A DNA stretch of 64,000 nucleotides from Halomonas sp. (GTDB taxonomy: Bacteria > Pseudomonadota > Gammaproteobacteria > Pseudomonadales > Halomonadaceae). The stretch is from positions 61,792-125,791 of the forward strand of contig NZ_JAFWFN010000073.1 in the NCBI RefSeq assembly GCF_017515565.1, written 5' to 3'. Below, piece by piece: positions 19,923 to 29,722 of this stretch. The notes under the pieces are model-generated. The model had not been told where the DNA came from. It did not search any database and saw nothing but the letters and a program-made list of their open reading frames with translations. The translations under genes and the position numbers were made by a program. Within the stretch, counting starts at the first letter, position 1, and every line of letters starts with the position of its first letter.

Positions 19923-22900
19923 CCCAGCGCGGCGATTTTATCGGTTTTTTTGTTCGCCACAAGGTCGCAGCCAACCTTGTGATGCTGGTGATGCTGCTGG
20001 GCGGCGCGCTGGGTATTGCTCGCATGAATATCCAGTTTTTCCCCACCTTTGCGCTCGATGTGGTCAACGTGCGGGTGGTGTGGAGCGGTGCGTCTGCCGA
20101 GGACATTGAGCAAGGCATTACTAACCCGCTTGAACAGCGGCTACGCAGCTTAGACGCTTTGAAACGCATGACCTCCACCTCGGCCCAGGGTATTGCCAAT
20201 ATCACGCTGGAACTGGTGGAAGGCAGCGACCCAGTATTGGCACTGGATGATATTCGCCAGCAAGTGGATAGTTTTACTAACTTGCCCGCCAACGCCGAGA
20301 CTCCCGAAATATCTCGCCAAGCGCGTTACGAACCTGTGGCGCGGCTACTGGTGCATGGCGATCTTGCCCCCCATGAACTCCGCCATTTAGTTCAACGCTT
20401 TGAAGACTCGCTGCTGATGTCGGGTATTGACCGCATCCAGATCCATGGCCTTCCTGCCCAACAAATCAGCATTGAGGTACCTGCAGAGCGTTTGCAAGCG
20501 CTTGGGTTATCCCTTGGCGAGATTGCGGCCCAAGTTCAGGGCATGTCGCGGGATTTACCGGCGGGCTTGCTAGGCCAACAAGACAGTACGCGAGAATTAC
20601 GCTCTCTTGAACAACACCGTGATGCCCTGGCCTTCGAGGATATGCCGGTTCTCAGTAACGATCGTCTGCATCTACGCCTGGGCGATATCGCTCTTGTTCA
20701 TCAGGAAGCCAGGGATGGAGAAGTCGAGCTGACTTACCGTGGCCAGCCAGCCGTTGAAATGATTTTGCAGCGCGCGGAAAGCGGCGACTCTCTGCAGGCC
20801 GCACAGCATTTGGAGCGCTGGCTGGCAGAGACGCGCCCAACCCTGCCGCCAAGTGTCGAGCTAGAGGTTTACGATGAGTCTTGGCAACTGATCGACGAGC
20901 GCATCTCTTTGCTGCTGGGCAACGGCCTAACCGGTCTGCTGCTGGTGGTGATTCTGCTCTATTTCTTTCTTCCTGCGCGGGTAGCACTGTGGGTAGCTAT
21001 CGGTATTCCTACTGCATTTCTCGCTTCTTTAGGGGTTTTCTGGGGCATTGGCGGCTCGATTAACATGATGTCGCTGTTTGCTCTCATTATGGCGCTGGGG
21101 GTGATTGTCGATGATGCGATTGTGGTTGGCGAAGATGCAGACGCCCACCACCGCATGGGCGAAGACCCAAGGCTTGCCTCTGCCGGCGCAGCCCGACGCA
21201 TGCTATGGCCAGTAGTCGCCTCGTCGTTAACCACGGTGGCAGCCTTCATGCCGCTATTAATGGTCGGCGGGATCATCGGTAATGTCCTCGGCGATATTCC
21301 AATTATTATGATCTGCGTGCTGATCGCCTCGCTGCTGGAGTGTTTTGTGGTACTACCTGCACACCTGCGCAATGCATTTGTGCCCGCCAACAAGGCCAAG
21401 CGCCCTGCACGGGGTATTGAGCGGCTCCGCCAGGGGTTTGAAGCGCGTTTTGATCGGTTTCGCGAAGGCCGCTTCCGGCGCTTTTCCCAGCGCTCCCTGC
21501 GCTACCGTGGTGTTACGCTCACCACCGCACTGGCCATCACGCTTGTGACCGCTGGGCTGCTGGCCGGTGGACGTATAGGCTTCAACTTCTTCCCTTCGCC
21601 GGAATCCAGCATTGTGTATGCCAACGCCAGTTTTGTGGCAGGCACTCATCGCGGGCAGGTAGCTGATTTTGTCGACCACCTGCAAACCACCTTACAAGAA
21701 ACCGATGACGCCATGGGCGGCGGCCTAGTGCGCACGGCCGTTGCCCATTACGGCAGCACCCAGGCGGGTGGTGCACCGGCACGCACCGGCGATGGCGTCG
21801 GCTCGGTGATGGTCGAGCTAACCTCTCCAGATGCCCGCGATGTGCGCAATACCCAATTTATCCGCGCCTGGCGCGAACGGATACAGACACCGGCAGGGCT
21901 AGATAACCTCAATATCACCGAACGCGCCGCTGGACCACCGGGCAAAGATGTCAATATCCGACTGACCGGTGAAGACGCGGAAGGCCTGCGCAATGCCGCC
22001 GATATTCTCGGCGAGGCCATGGCAGGGTTACCCGGCGTACTCAGCACGGAAAATGATATGCCCTGGGGTCGCGAGCAGCTGATCTACCGAGTTAACGCCT
22101 ATGGCCAAGCGCTCGGCCTGACCACTGACGACCTGGGTAGTCAGCTACGTACCGCCTTTGATGGCCAGATTGTGCAGATACATCAATCCGGTGCCGATGA
22201 GATTGAAGTGCGCATTCAACTACCCAGATACCAGCGCGAGCGCTTATCTACCCTTTCTAGCCTAGCGGTGACGTTAGTAGATGGACGTCAGGTACCCCTC
22301 TCTCAGGTGATGGATTTGTCGCACCGTCAAGGGTTCGAGACTTTACGCCATGCCGAGGGGCAGCTGGCCGTTGAAGTAACTGCTGAGATTGACAGTCAAA
22401 CCACATCAGCAGAACAGGTGCTAGAAAGCCTTTCCAGCGAGCTACTGCCGCGCTTGGAGCGTGAGTACTTTTTGGCTACTAGTTTTGAGGGGCGCGCTGC
22501 TGACCAGCGCGAAACCATGGCGGATATGCGTACCGGTCTGATGATTGGCGTAGGCTTAATGTACGGCGTTTTAACCTGGGTATTTGCATCCTGGACCCTA
22601 CCACTGATTGTAATGGCGATTATCCCCTTCTCACTGGTAGGTGCCCTGCTAGGGCACTGGGTCCTGGGGATTAATCTAACAATCTTATCGCTCTTCGGCC
22701 TATTTGGGCTGTCTGGCATCGTGGTGAATAACGCTATTATTTTGGTCAGCTTTTACCGCCAGCAGCGTGAAAAAGGTCTGGAGATTGACGACGCGCTCAA
22801 CGAGGCCGTTGTGCAACGTGTCAGGGCGGTGCTGCTCACATCGCTAACCACCATTGGCGGGCTTTTACCACTGCTGTTTGAAACATCGCTGCAGGCCCAG

Positions 22901-23029
22901 TTCCTGATCCCCATGGCCACCTCGATTGCCTTTGGCCTGGGTGGCTCGATGCTGCTGGTCTTGTTCATCACCCCTGCACTGCTGTCATGGGTGGAGCATG
23001 GCCGCCAACGCTGGTCGGTGGGACGTTAA
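19919..23029 (+). CDS. RND efflux transporter permease
   Basis: This 1036-residue inner-membrane pump has the standard 12-TM RND layout: TM1 near residues 15-32, a large periplasmic loop, TM2-6 (about 330-480), a second loop and TM8-12 (about 860-1025). The TM4 proton-relay motif GVIVDDAIVVGED carries the paired Asp residues of the HAE family. The partner segment in the second half reads GLSGIVVNNAIILVSF. It belongs to the AcrB/HAE-type superfamily and acts with the adaptor at 18675. A short decayed relative of its C-terminal half lies at 24990-25127. Confidence 0.95.
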   Translation: MTQRGDFIGFFVRHKVAANLVMLVMLLGGALGIARMNIQFFPTFALDVVNVRVVWSGASAEDIEQGITNPLEQRLRSLDALKRMTSTSAQGIANITLELVEGSDPVLALDDIRQQVDSFTNLPANAETPEISRQARYEPVARLLVHGDLAPHELRHLVQRFEDSLLMSGIDRIQIHGLPAQQISIEVPAERLQALGLSLGEIAAQVQGMSRDLPAGLLGQQDSTRELRSLEQHRDALAFEDMPVLSNDRLHLRLGDIALVHQEARDGEVELTYRGQPAVEMILQRAESGDSLQAAQHLERWLAETRPTLPPSVELEVYDESWQLIDERISLLLGNGLTGLLLVVILLYFFLPARVALWVAIGIPTAFLASLGVFWGIGGSINMMSLFALIMALGVIVDDAIVVGEDADAHHRMGEDPRLASAGAARRMLWPVVASSLTTVAAFMPLLMVGGIIGNVLGDIPIIMICVLIASLLECFVVLPAHLRNAFVPANKAKRPARGIERLRQGFEARFDRFREGRFRRFSQRSLRYRGVTLTTALAITLVTAGLLAGGRIGFNFFPSPESSIVYANASFVAGTHRGQVADFVDHLQTTLQETDDAMGGGLVRTAVAHYGSTQAGGAPARTGDGVGSVMVELTSPDARDVRNTQFIRAWRERIQTPAGLDNLNITERAAGPPGKDVNIRLTGEDAEGLRNAADILGEAMAGLPGVLSTENDMPWGREQLIYRVNAYGQALGLTTDDLGSQLRTAFDGQIVQIHQSGADEIEVRIQLPRYQRERLSTLSSLAVTLVDGRQVPLSQVMDLSHRQGFETLRHAEGQLAVEVTAEIDSQTTSAEQVLESLSSELLPRLEREYFLATSFEGRAADQRETMADMRTGLMIGVGLMYGVLTWVFASWTLPLIVMAIIPFSLVGALLGHWVLGINLTILSLFGLFGLSGIVVNNAIILVSFYRQQREKGLEIDDALNEAVVQRVRAVLLTSLTTIGGLLPLLFETSLQAQFLIPMATSIAFGLGGSMLLVLFITPALLSWVEHGRQRWSVGR

Positions 23030-23137
23030 TTTCTCTGCAGGCTATTTACCAAACCACCTTATTCACTGTCAGGCTGTAACTATCACTGGCTCAGCACTTT
23101 TATACTCCAGCTCGAAACATTGTCAAGCAAGGTAAAG

Positions 23138-23761
23138 CTAGCCATTAAAAAATGCTTTAAGCGCACTCACTAACTCTTCTGAACTAGAGGAATAGAGAAC
23201 TTGCTGAATAATATCGCCTTCGCGATTAACCAAATACAATGATGCGCTATGGTCAATGGTGTAACCCATTGCTGAGTTCTCAGCTTCTACCCTCCGCCAA
23301 ATGACTCCATAACGATCAGCCAGCTCTTCCAACTGCTGCTGAGTTCCAGTAGCACCGATAAAACTTTCACCGAAAAAAGCGGTGTATTCCTGCAATCTTT
23401 CTAAACTGTCTCGCTCAGGGTCGACTGAAACCATCAGCGGTACAACACGTTCGCGCTCTTCTTCCGTGAGTTCTAGTAAAGCTTGCTTTTTGACTGCTTG
23501 ATTCATAGGACAAACATCAGGGCAGTAGGTATAGCCAAAGGTCACAACGGCTACTTGATGCTCACCTAAATCAGTTAAGGAAAAATCACCCCGCGTAGAA
23601 ACTAGCTCAATAGGCCCCCCAACCTGCTCATTATTAAAACTTTTTGCAGAGAGGTTCGTCTTAAACATCAGCGTGCCGATGATTACTACGCAAACCACTA
23701 ACAATCCAACCAATAGTGTAATTAGAGCCGACCTAGATAAAGATGCTTTAAACATGGCCAT
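23138..23761 (-). CDS. SCO1/SenC family copper chaperone
   Basis: This 207-residue protein has an N-terminal membrane anchor (about residues 11-31) and a thioredoxin-like periplasmic domain. It carries the copper site C80-PDV-C84 and H171 (in TIDHSASLYL). SCO proteins load or reduce the CuA site of cytochrome c oxidase. It is the last of three same-strand genes with PCu(A)C and a small periplasmic protein, a copper-delivery set. Confidence 0.93.
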   Translation of the reverse strand: MAMFKASLSRSALITLLVGLLVVCVVIIGTLMFKTNLSAKSFNNEQVGGPIELVSTRGDFSLTDLGEHQVAVVTFGYTYCPDVCPMNQAVKKQALLELTEEERERVVPLMVSVDPERDSLERLQEYTAFFGESFIGATGTQQQLEELADRYGVIWRRVEAENSAMGYTIDHSASLYLVNREGDIIQQVLYSSSSEELVSALKAFFNG

Positions 23762-23889
23762 CCCCTTTAATAATTTTCATAATTAACTAAAAATCGCCAC
23801 ATACGAGTAAACGCTGCGTACGATGACATACTTGGCATGCCTATAAATGATAAGCGCCAACACTCCTGTATCACCTCAGACGATAAAAA

Positions 23890-24348
23890 CTATTCGTTTG
23901 AGGATGAGTGGTGCATAGGCCTCACAGGGCGAACAGGTGCTTCAAACTCCAGCACATCGCCATTATCAAAAAGCAAATTTAACGTTAAAGTATCACCTTC
24001 CTTCACCGGCTGATCCAAACCAATAAGCATTAAGTGAAGTCCTCCAGGTACAAGCCGAACTTTCCCACGGGCTGGAATTTCAATAGCGTCGACCTGGCGC
24101 ATTTGCATTACTTCATTGATCACTACGTGATCATGTAACTCTGTATAATCCGTGATGCTATTTTGGGCCTCTATTAAACGCACTGGCGCATCACTTTGGT
24201 TATACAGATGCATAAAGGCAGCCGTCGCAGGTGAGCCAGGCGGCACCTCGCGCACAAAAGAATTTCCAACAGTCAGCGAGTCTGCCTTTACAAAGGAAGC
24301 AAATACTATTGCGCTTAGCGCTAATAAAGTAGAACGAATATTCAACAT
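23890..24348 (-). CDS. PCu(A)C periplasmic copper chaperone
   Basis: This 152-residue protein has a signal peptide and the copper-binding arrangement of the family. Residues in FMHLYN, ELHDHVV, VMQMRQV and GGLHLMLIGL supply the Met/His ligands, and the last block is the diagnostic H-x-M. It works with SCO1 in oxidase assembly. It lies 128 bp upstream of the SCO1 gene on the same strand. Confidence 0.93.
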   Translation of the reverse strand: MLNIRSTLLALSAIVFASFVKADSLTVGNSFVREVPPGSPATAAFMHLYNQSDAPVRLIEAQNSITDYTELHDHVVINEVMQMRQVDAIEIPARGKVRLVPGGLHLMLIGLDQPVKEGDTLTLNLLFDNGDVLEFEAPVRPVRPMHHSSSNE

Positions 24349-24440
24349 ATTGCATACCTCCTATCGAACCATCATTTCACCTCAGCAAAGACTATAAAGA
24401 AAACGCCAAGGATCAGAATTTACGAATATAAATTAATGCC

Positions 24441-24875
24441 TTAGGTATCGGCTAATTGGAGGGCTTGAGCAAACTGCTCTTCATTAAGTGTTTCACGCCA
24501 ATATTCAACACAGTTAGAGCGCATCATCAGCAACTCGGATTCCAGCTGACCGATATACGCTGCTTTTTCAGTGCGCACTTCAATGTCAGCACCACTGAGA
24601 ATCATTTGGCGCAGCTCGTTGCGCTGAGCAACCACGCGATCTTCCAGTGCCTCACGTACTGCAGGGCTTTTAGCCATCCAATCTTGCAAAGCAGATCGCT
24701 GATCAATGTCCAGTTGCAAGTAATCAGCATTTCGTGCAACGACAGGGGTCAAAAGTACAATAGGACTAGAAAGCTCTGAAACATCACGAGAGCCACTTAC
24801 AGTTTCTGCAGTAGCAACGCTTATCCCAAGTGGGACAATGAAGACAGCTGTTAGCAACACTTTATTAATTAGCAT
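24441..24875 (-). CDS. Small periplasmic protein upstream of the copper chaperones
   Basis: It has 144 residues from ATG 24875 (MLINKVLLTAVFIVPLG, a signal peptide). A longer in-frame start at 25073 would read through a non-coding leader and is rejected. The mature part is helical (DQRSALQDWMAKSPAVREALEDRV, then GQLESELLMMRSNCVEYW), with a general look of Spy/CpxP-like or other coiled periplasmic proteins. I cannot name a family. It probably shares a transcript with the PCu(A)C and SCO1 genes. Confidence 0.65.
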   Translation of the reverse strand: MLINKVLLTAVFIVPLGISVATAETVSGSRDVSELSSPIVLLTPVVARNADYLQLDIDQRSALQDWMAKSPAVREALEDRVVAQRNELRQMILSGADIEVRTEKAAYIGQLESELLMMRSNCVEYWRETLNEEQFAQALQLADT

Positions 24876-24989
24876 AACGTTATTTCCATATCGAATAAAA
24901 GAACATCCTACGACTCTGCCACTTTTATCGTAATGCGAGAGATTGTCGCACCTGTTGGTGGGTTGGCTGTCTGCTATTTGCCGAGCAGG

Positions 24990-25127
24990 GCACTGGTAGC
25001 CAACCTGGCTAATTTTTCGGGGCTGTCGGATACACTGGTCAATAACGACATTATCTTGTTCAGCCTCTACCACGAGTACCGTAGAAAAGGCCTAGAACAC
25101 ACAAACGCTCGGCTTCCCGCTACGTAA
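24990..25127 (+). pseudogene. Remnant of an RND permease C-terminal half
   Basis: The frame contains NFSGLSDTLVNNDIILFSLYHEYRRKGLE. It aligns with the TM-loop segment FGLSGIVVNNAIILVSFYRQQREKGLE of the permease at 19919-23029 but is degraded and lacks both ends. It sits between the copper genes and sqr, on the same strand as the intact permease. Confidence 0.6.
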
Positions 25128-25273
25128 TCCGAATGAAACTTCACTCACTTCTTGATCCGATACTTTTTGCTGCCTTGGACAAAATGATGATGGCTTTTCC
25201 AAACGCAATAGACATAATGGAATAACGATATTACAAAAAAATATATCTTAGCGTTTGCTTAAGGAGTGCCCCC

Positions 25274-26656
25274 ATGCAAAAGACGCCACTATTGACGCGC
25301 AGAGAACTGTTAAAAGTTGGCTCTAGCCTGGGGATAGGTAGCCTGCTACCACTCAGCGCCCTATCTGCCAACACGTTGCAAACGCAGGCACGCATCGTAA
25401 TCCTTGGGGGCGGCGCGGCAGGCATGGCCATGGCAAACCGGCTAGCCAAGCGACTACAAGGGGGTACTATTACCCTCGTTGAACCACGTGAGACACATCA
25501 TTACCAACCTGGTTGGACACTGGTTGCCTCCGGCGTTTGGAACGCCGATAAAACAATGCGCCCGAATGCGCAATTCATGCCTCGCGGCGTGAACTGGGTG
25601 CGCAAGCACGCCACTGGTATTGATGCCGACAACAAGCGCATTACCCTAACCAGTGGCGAAGCGCTTGAATACGACTTCTTAGTTGTGGCAACTGGCATTC
25701 AGCTCAATTACCACTTAATTGAGGGCATGACGCCTGAACTAGTGGGGCAGCATGGCATTGGCAGTGTTTATGCCAGTATTGAAGGGGCTTCACGGACGCA
25801 CCAGGCCATTCAAACATGGCTTAATAGCGGTCATGGCAAAGGGATTTTTACTGCTGCCCCCACCCCCGTAAAGTGCGCCGGTGCGCCGCTGAAGATGACC
25901 TTCACGACGCTAAGCCGATTGGAAGCCTCCGGGCAACGTGATGCCTTCAAAGTGGACTATATGGCACCAGGGGCGGGACTTTTTTCACAGCCCTGGGTCG
26001 ATGAGTTCGTGAAACAACGTTTTGATGATCAAGGCGTTAATCGGCGGCACTACTACCGTCTTTCCGCAATCGACCCTCACGCCAGACAGGCTGAATTTGC
26101 TTTTGTTGGACCCGAGAGCGAGTTCACCTCCCACCATGAGCTGCGCGAAGCAGAATTTAGGCGCGATAACCAGCCCTCCGTGATTGCCGACTACGACTTT
26201 ATCCACGTAGTGCCCCCCATGAGCGCCCACGACTTTGTTAAGCAGAGTGATTTGATCGCGCAAGATGGCCCCTTCAGGGGCGAGTGGCTAGATGTCGATA
26301 TCCACACCCTGCAGCACAACCGCTACCCCGAGGTCTTTGGCATTGGCGATGTGATTGGCGCGCCCATCAATAAAACCGCTGCCAGCGTGAAAGCCCAAGC
26401 ACCTGTGGTCGAAGAGAACCTGCTGGCCGTGATGCAGGGAAAAACACCCCCTGCCCAGCATACGGGCTACACCTCTTGCCCCATGATTACGGGTATCGGC
26501 AAAGCCATGTTGGTGGAGTTTGGTTACGCCGATAACTTCGCCTTTATGCCGTCGTTCCCGTTTATTGACCCAACAGACGAGTCCTGGGCGGCGTGGGTGA
26601 TGAAAGACCGCATGCTGCAGCCCGCTTACTATGCCGTGCTTGAAGGCCAAGCATAA
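25274..26656 (+). CDS. sqr: Sulfide:quinone oxidoreductase
   Basis: This 460-residue flavoprotein has an N-terminal Tat-like signal (TRRELLKVG plus a hydrophobic stretch) and the FAD motif GGGAAGMAMANRLAK. Two redox-active cysteines are visible: C201 in TPVKCAGAP and C402 in YTSCPMI, the number found in mitochondrial-type SQRs. It oxidises sulfide to persulfide or polysulfide and passes electrons to quinone. AGGAG precedes the ATG. It is followed at once by a small membrane protein and then by a bd-type oxidase, suggesting a sulfide-tolerant respiratory unit. Confidence 0.9.
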   Translation: MQKTPLLTRRELLKVGSSLGIGSLLPLSALSANTLQTQARIVILGGGAAGMAMANRLAKRLQGGTITLVEPRETHHYQPGWTLVASGVWNADKTMRPNAQFMPRGVNWVRKHATGIDADNKRITLTSGEALEYDFLVVATGIQLNYHLIEGMTPELVGQHGIGSVYASIEGASRTHQAIQTWLNSGHGKGIFTAAPTPVKCAGAPLKMTFTTLSRLEASGQRDAFKVDYMAPGAGLFSQPWVDEFVKQRFDDQGVNRRHYYRLSAIDPHARQAEFAFVGPESEFTSHHELREAEFRRDNQPSVIADYDFIHVVPPMSAHDFVKQSDLIAQDGPFRGEWLDVDIHTLQHNRYPEVFGIGDVIGAPINKTAASVKAQAPVVEENLLAVMQGKTPPAQHTGYTSCPMITGIGKAMLVEFGYADNFAFMPSFPFIDPTDESWAAWVMKDRMLQPAYYAVLEGQA

Positions 26657-26667
26657 GGAGAACTGAT

Positions 26668-27009
26668 ATGACGATTGCTGGAGCAATCACAATACTGACG
26701 TATGCGTTGGCCCCTTTTATGTGGCTGCTAATCATAGTCGTCATTGTTGTTACTGGCCTGCATTTACTCGCCTACCTACGCGGTTATCAGATCACCCGCT
26801 ACCGTCACCGACGCACAACCCTATTAGCCCTCATCATAGGGCTTACGGCCATCATATGGGTGCCTTGGTTAACGCACTCTTCGCTTGGCTATGTCGCCAC
26901 ACTATTTGACTGGGTAGCGCTGCTGGGAGCCGCTGCCGCAACGTTCTTGGTTGCCCTCCTTATCCTGCAACCCTTGAGCTATTTAATCAGCTTCCATAAC
27001 GACCAATAA
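26668..27009 (+). CDS. Small membrane protein downstream of sqr (DUF5368-like)
   Basis: This 113-residue protein has three hydrophobic segments (about residues 12-37, 49-67 and 77-103). It starts 12 bp after sqr behind AAGGAGAA, so it is probably cotranscribed. The size and layout recall DUF5368 membrane proteins, but that name rests on general resemblance. It may tether or assist the exported SQR; the function is unknown. Confidence 0.7.
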   Translation: MTIAGAITILTYALAPFMWLLIIVVIVVTGLHLLAYLRGYQITRYRHRRTTLLALIIGLTAIIWVPWLTHSSLGYVATLFDWVALLGAAAATFLVALLILQPLSYLISFHNDQ

Positions 27010-27053
27010 CCCTTCCTACCAAAGCATTAATGCTTTATCACGCCAGGGAGGGC

Positions 27054-27075
27054 CGCCCCTTTTAGAGAAGGGGCG
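27054..27075 (+). terminator. Hairpin after the sqr operon
   Basis: CGCCCCTT (27054-27061) pairs with AAGGGGCG (27068-27075) around a 6-nt loop. A second palindrome, AAAGCATTAATGCTTT (27021-27036), precedes it. There is no clear T-run. Confidence 0.5.
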
Positions 27076-27269
27076 CCCGAGCCCCCTCGATGCGACAATA
27101 CGCCATCACCACACCCCCGGTTTCAAGTGTCGCTCTCTTACTTCATCTTGTATAATAAAATATGTAATAAGCATATTCCAAAAAGCAATATAAAAGCTAT
27201 CGGTTACCGCTTACTCGGCGTGCACTCAACGCCTGTCTCTTATCATGAGTTACGCTCTTGGAGGTTACG

Positions 27270-28694
27270 ATGGAGCTTGATCCGCTGGTGTTATCCCGCT
27301 TGCAGTTTGCCTTTGTGGTGTCTTTTCACGCCATTTTTCCTGTCTTTACCATTGGGTTAGCCTCTTACATCGCGGTACTGCATGGCTTGTTTTACAAAAC
27401 CGCCAACCAAGCCTGGGACCGACTCGCGCAGTTCTGGACCAAGGTATTTGCCGTCGTGTTCGGTATGGGCGTTGTGTCGGGTATTGTTATGTCGTTCCAG
27501 TTCGGGACGAACTGGAGCAACTTCTCGTACGCTACATCGAACTTCCTTGGCCCTATCCTCAGCTACGAGGTGGTCACCGCCTTCTTTCTTGAGGCGGCCT
27601 TTTTAGGCGTTCTCCTCTTTGGCCGCAACAAGGTGCCGCAGGGAGTTCACCTATTTGCCGCCATTATGGTGGCTATCGGCACGTTCATCTCGTCTTTTTG
27701 GATTCTTTCAGCTAACAGCTGGATGCAAACGCCGGCAGGCTATGAGCTGATTGATGGTCGCTTCCATATTACCTCGTGGCTTGAGGCCATTTTTAACCCG
27801 TCGTTCTGGTACCGCTTCGCGCACATGGGCATGGCGTCGTTTCTCACCGGTGGTTTTGTGGTGGCTGGCGTTAGCGCGTGGTACCTATTGCGCAACCGCG
27901 ATGTAGAGGCTAACAAGAAAGCGCTCTCCATGTGCCTATGGTTACTCCTCTTTTTGACACCCGCGCAGGCATTAATCGGTGATTTCCACGGGCTAAACAC
28001 CCTGGAGCATCAGCCAACCAAAGTGGCGGCCATGGAAGGCAACTGGGAAACCCGTTCTAACGTACCACTGCTGCTTTTTGCGCTGCCTGATCAGGAAAAT
28101 CAGACCAACCGGTTTGAGCTTGGCATTCCCAACATGGCGAGCATCATCCTCAAGCACAGCGCTGATGGCGTGATTCCAGGGCTTTCCGAGGTAGCTCCTG
28201 AAGAACAGCCCCCGGTAGCGCTAGTGTTCTGGTCTTTCCGCGTGATGGTTGGCATTGGCTTTTTAATGATTGGCGTGGCCCTTCTTGGGCTAATACTGCG
28301 GCGCAAAGGGCGTATTTTTGAGAGTCCCCTGTTCCTGAAAACACTGGTGGCGATGATTATCACCCCGTTTGTGGCCGTGCTTGCAGGGTGGATCGTGACG
28401 GAAGCAGGCCGCGCGCCATGGCTGGTGTATGGGGTGATGACCCACGCACAAGGCTTAACGCCATCGCTCACCGGCGCGATGGCGCTGTTTACGCTGATTG
28501 GGTATGTCGCCGTGTATAGCGTGGTGTTTGTCGTCGGTGTGTACTACCTCACCCGCGTAGTACGTAACGGCATGCACGACGACCCCATTGAAGTTAAAGG
28601 AGAAGTTGAGCGTCCTAAGCGTCCGTTTTCTGCCGCGCACACCCCGTTAGATGATGACTTAGGCGATCACACCGCAGGAGCAAACGCATCATGA
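27270..28694 (+). CDS. cioA: Cytochrome bd-type (cyanide-insensitive) ubiquinol oxidase subunit I
   Basis: This protein has 474 residues from ATG 27270, chosen because GGAGGT lies 5 bp upstream; a TTG at 27258 overlaps that site. It begins LDPLVLSRLQFAFVVSFHAIFP with the haem b595 His. The GNWETRSNVPLLLFALPD region and a short Q-loop place it with CIO/CydA proteins of the short-Q type. It oxidises ubiquinol and reduces oxygen, and is known to resist cyanide and sulfide. The stop overlaps the subunit II start by 4 bp. Confidence 0.93.
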   Translation: MELDPLVLSRLQFAFVVSFHAIFPVFTIGLASYIAVLHGLFYKTANQAWDRLAQFWTKVFAVVFGMGVVSGIVMSFQFGTNWSNFSYATSNFLGPILSYEVVTAFFLEAAFLGVLLFGRNKVPQGVHLFAAIMVAIGTFISSFWILSANSWMQTPAGYELIDGRFHITSWLEAIFNPSFWYRFAHMGMASFLTGGFVVAGVSAWYLLRNRDVEANKKALSMCLWLLLFLTPAQALIGDFHGLNTLEHQPTKVAAMEGNWETRSNVPLLLFALPDQENQTNRFELGIPNMASIILKHSADGVIPGLSEVAPEEQPPVALVFWSFRVMVGIGFLMIGVALLGLILRRKGRIFESPLFLKTLVAMIITPFVAVLAGWIVTEAGRAPWLVYGVMTHAQGLTPSLTGAMALFTLIGYVAVYSVVFVVGVYYLTRVVRNGMHDDPIEVKGEVERPKRPFSAAHTPLDDDLGDHTAGANAS

Positions 28695-29689
28695 GTATCG
28701 ACTTAGCCTTAATCTGGGCGATAATCATCGGTTTTGGCGTGATTATGTACGTCATTATGGACGGCTTCGATTTGGGCCTGGGGATCCTATATCCCTTTGC
28801 CCCTGATGAAGATTCACGCGATGTGATGATGAACTCTGTCGCCCCCGTTTGGGACGGTAATGAAACTTGGCTAGTACTCGGTGGCGCTGGGCTTTTAGGC
28901 GCGTTTCCGCTGGTCTATTCGGTCTTCTTACCGGCGCTCTATATTGGCGTGTTTTTGATGCTTGCCGGGCTGATTTTCCGCGGCATTTCCTTTGAGTTTC
29001 GCTTCAAGTCGCACAAAAACCGCCGCTGGTGGAACCGCGCTTTTTTCTTAGGCTCGGCTATCGCCGCCTTTGCTCAGGGCGCCGTGGTGGGGGCCTATAT
29101 TCAAGGGTTTGCCGTTGAAGATTTTCGCTACGTCGGCGGCGCGCTCGACTGGTTAACCCCCTTCACCGTGTTAACCGGATTAGGATTAATGGCCGGCTAT
29201 GCGCTATTGGGCGCTACTTGGCTGATTATGAAATCAGAGGGCCATGTACAGCAGTGGGCCTATGCCATCACGCCTAAGCTGTTGCTGGCGGTCTTAGCCG
29301 TGTTTGCCATTGTGAGTATCTGGACACCGCTCGTCAGCCCTGAGGTGTATAGCCGCTGGATGGATACGTTCCAGCTGATTTGGATCCTCCCTGTGCTGGC
29401 CTTGCTCTGTTCAGGCTTGGTGTACCGTTCGGTGAAGCGCCAAGATGAAGGGCTACCTTTTGTCATGGCGCTAGGTATCTTCCTGTTTACCTACCTGGGT
29501 CTGATTGCCAGCAAATGGCCAGTGATTGTGCCGCCTAACTACACCATTTGGGATGCTTCCTCTGCCCCAGAGTCGCAGCTGTTTCTGTTAATCGGCTTCC
29601 TGTTCGTGATTCCTATCGTGCTGGCCTACACCGCTTGGACCTACTGGGTGTTTCGCGGCAAGGTCAAAGTGGGAGAAGGCTATCATTGA
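28691..29689 (+). CDS. cioB: Cytochrome bd-type ubiquinol oxidase subunit II
   Basis: This 332-residue, eight-to-nine-TM protein has the CydB features DGFDLGLGILYPF and NSVAPVWDGNETWLVLGGAGLLGAFP near the N-terminus. It overlaps subunit I by ATGA. It forms the heterodimeric oxidase with CioA; no CydX-like peptide was noticed. Confidence 0.93.
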   Translation: MSIDLALIWAIIIGFGVIMYVIMDGFDLGLGILYPFAPDEDSRDVMMNSVAPVWDGNETWLVLGGAGLLGAFPLVYSVFLPALYIGVFLMLAGLIFRGISFEFRFKSHKNRRWWNRAFFLGSAIAAFAQGAVVGAYIQGFAVEDFRYVGGALDWLTPFTVLTGLGLMAGYALLGATWLIMKSEGHVQQWAYAITPKLLLAVLAVFAIVSIWTPLVSPEVYSRWMDTFQLIWILPVLALLCSGLVYRSVKRQDEGLPFVMALGIFLFTYLGLIASKWPVIVPPNYTIWDASSAPESQLFLLIGFLFVIPIVLAYTAWTYWVFRGKVKVGEGYH

Positions 29690-29722
29690 TGCTTGCTACT
29701 TCAATCAGCAGGGCATAAACAC

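Noticed and set aside
24876-25073. N-terminal extension of the small periplasmic protein
   Set aside because: It would place about 66 residues before a clear signal peptide and cover the RND remnant.
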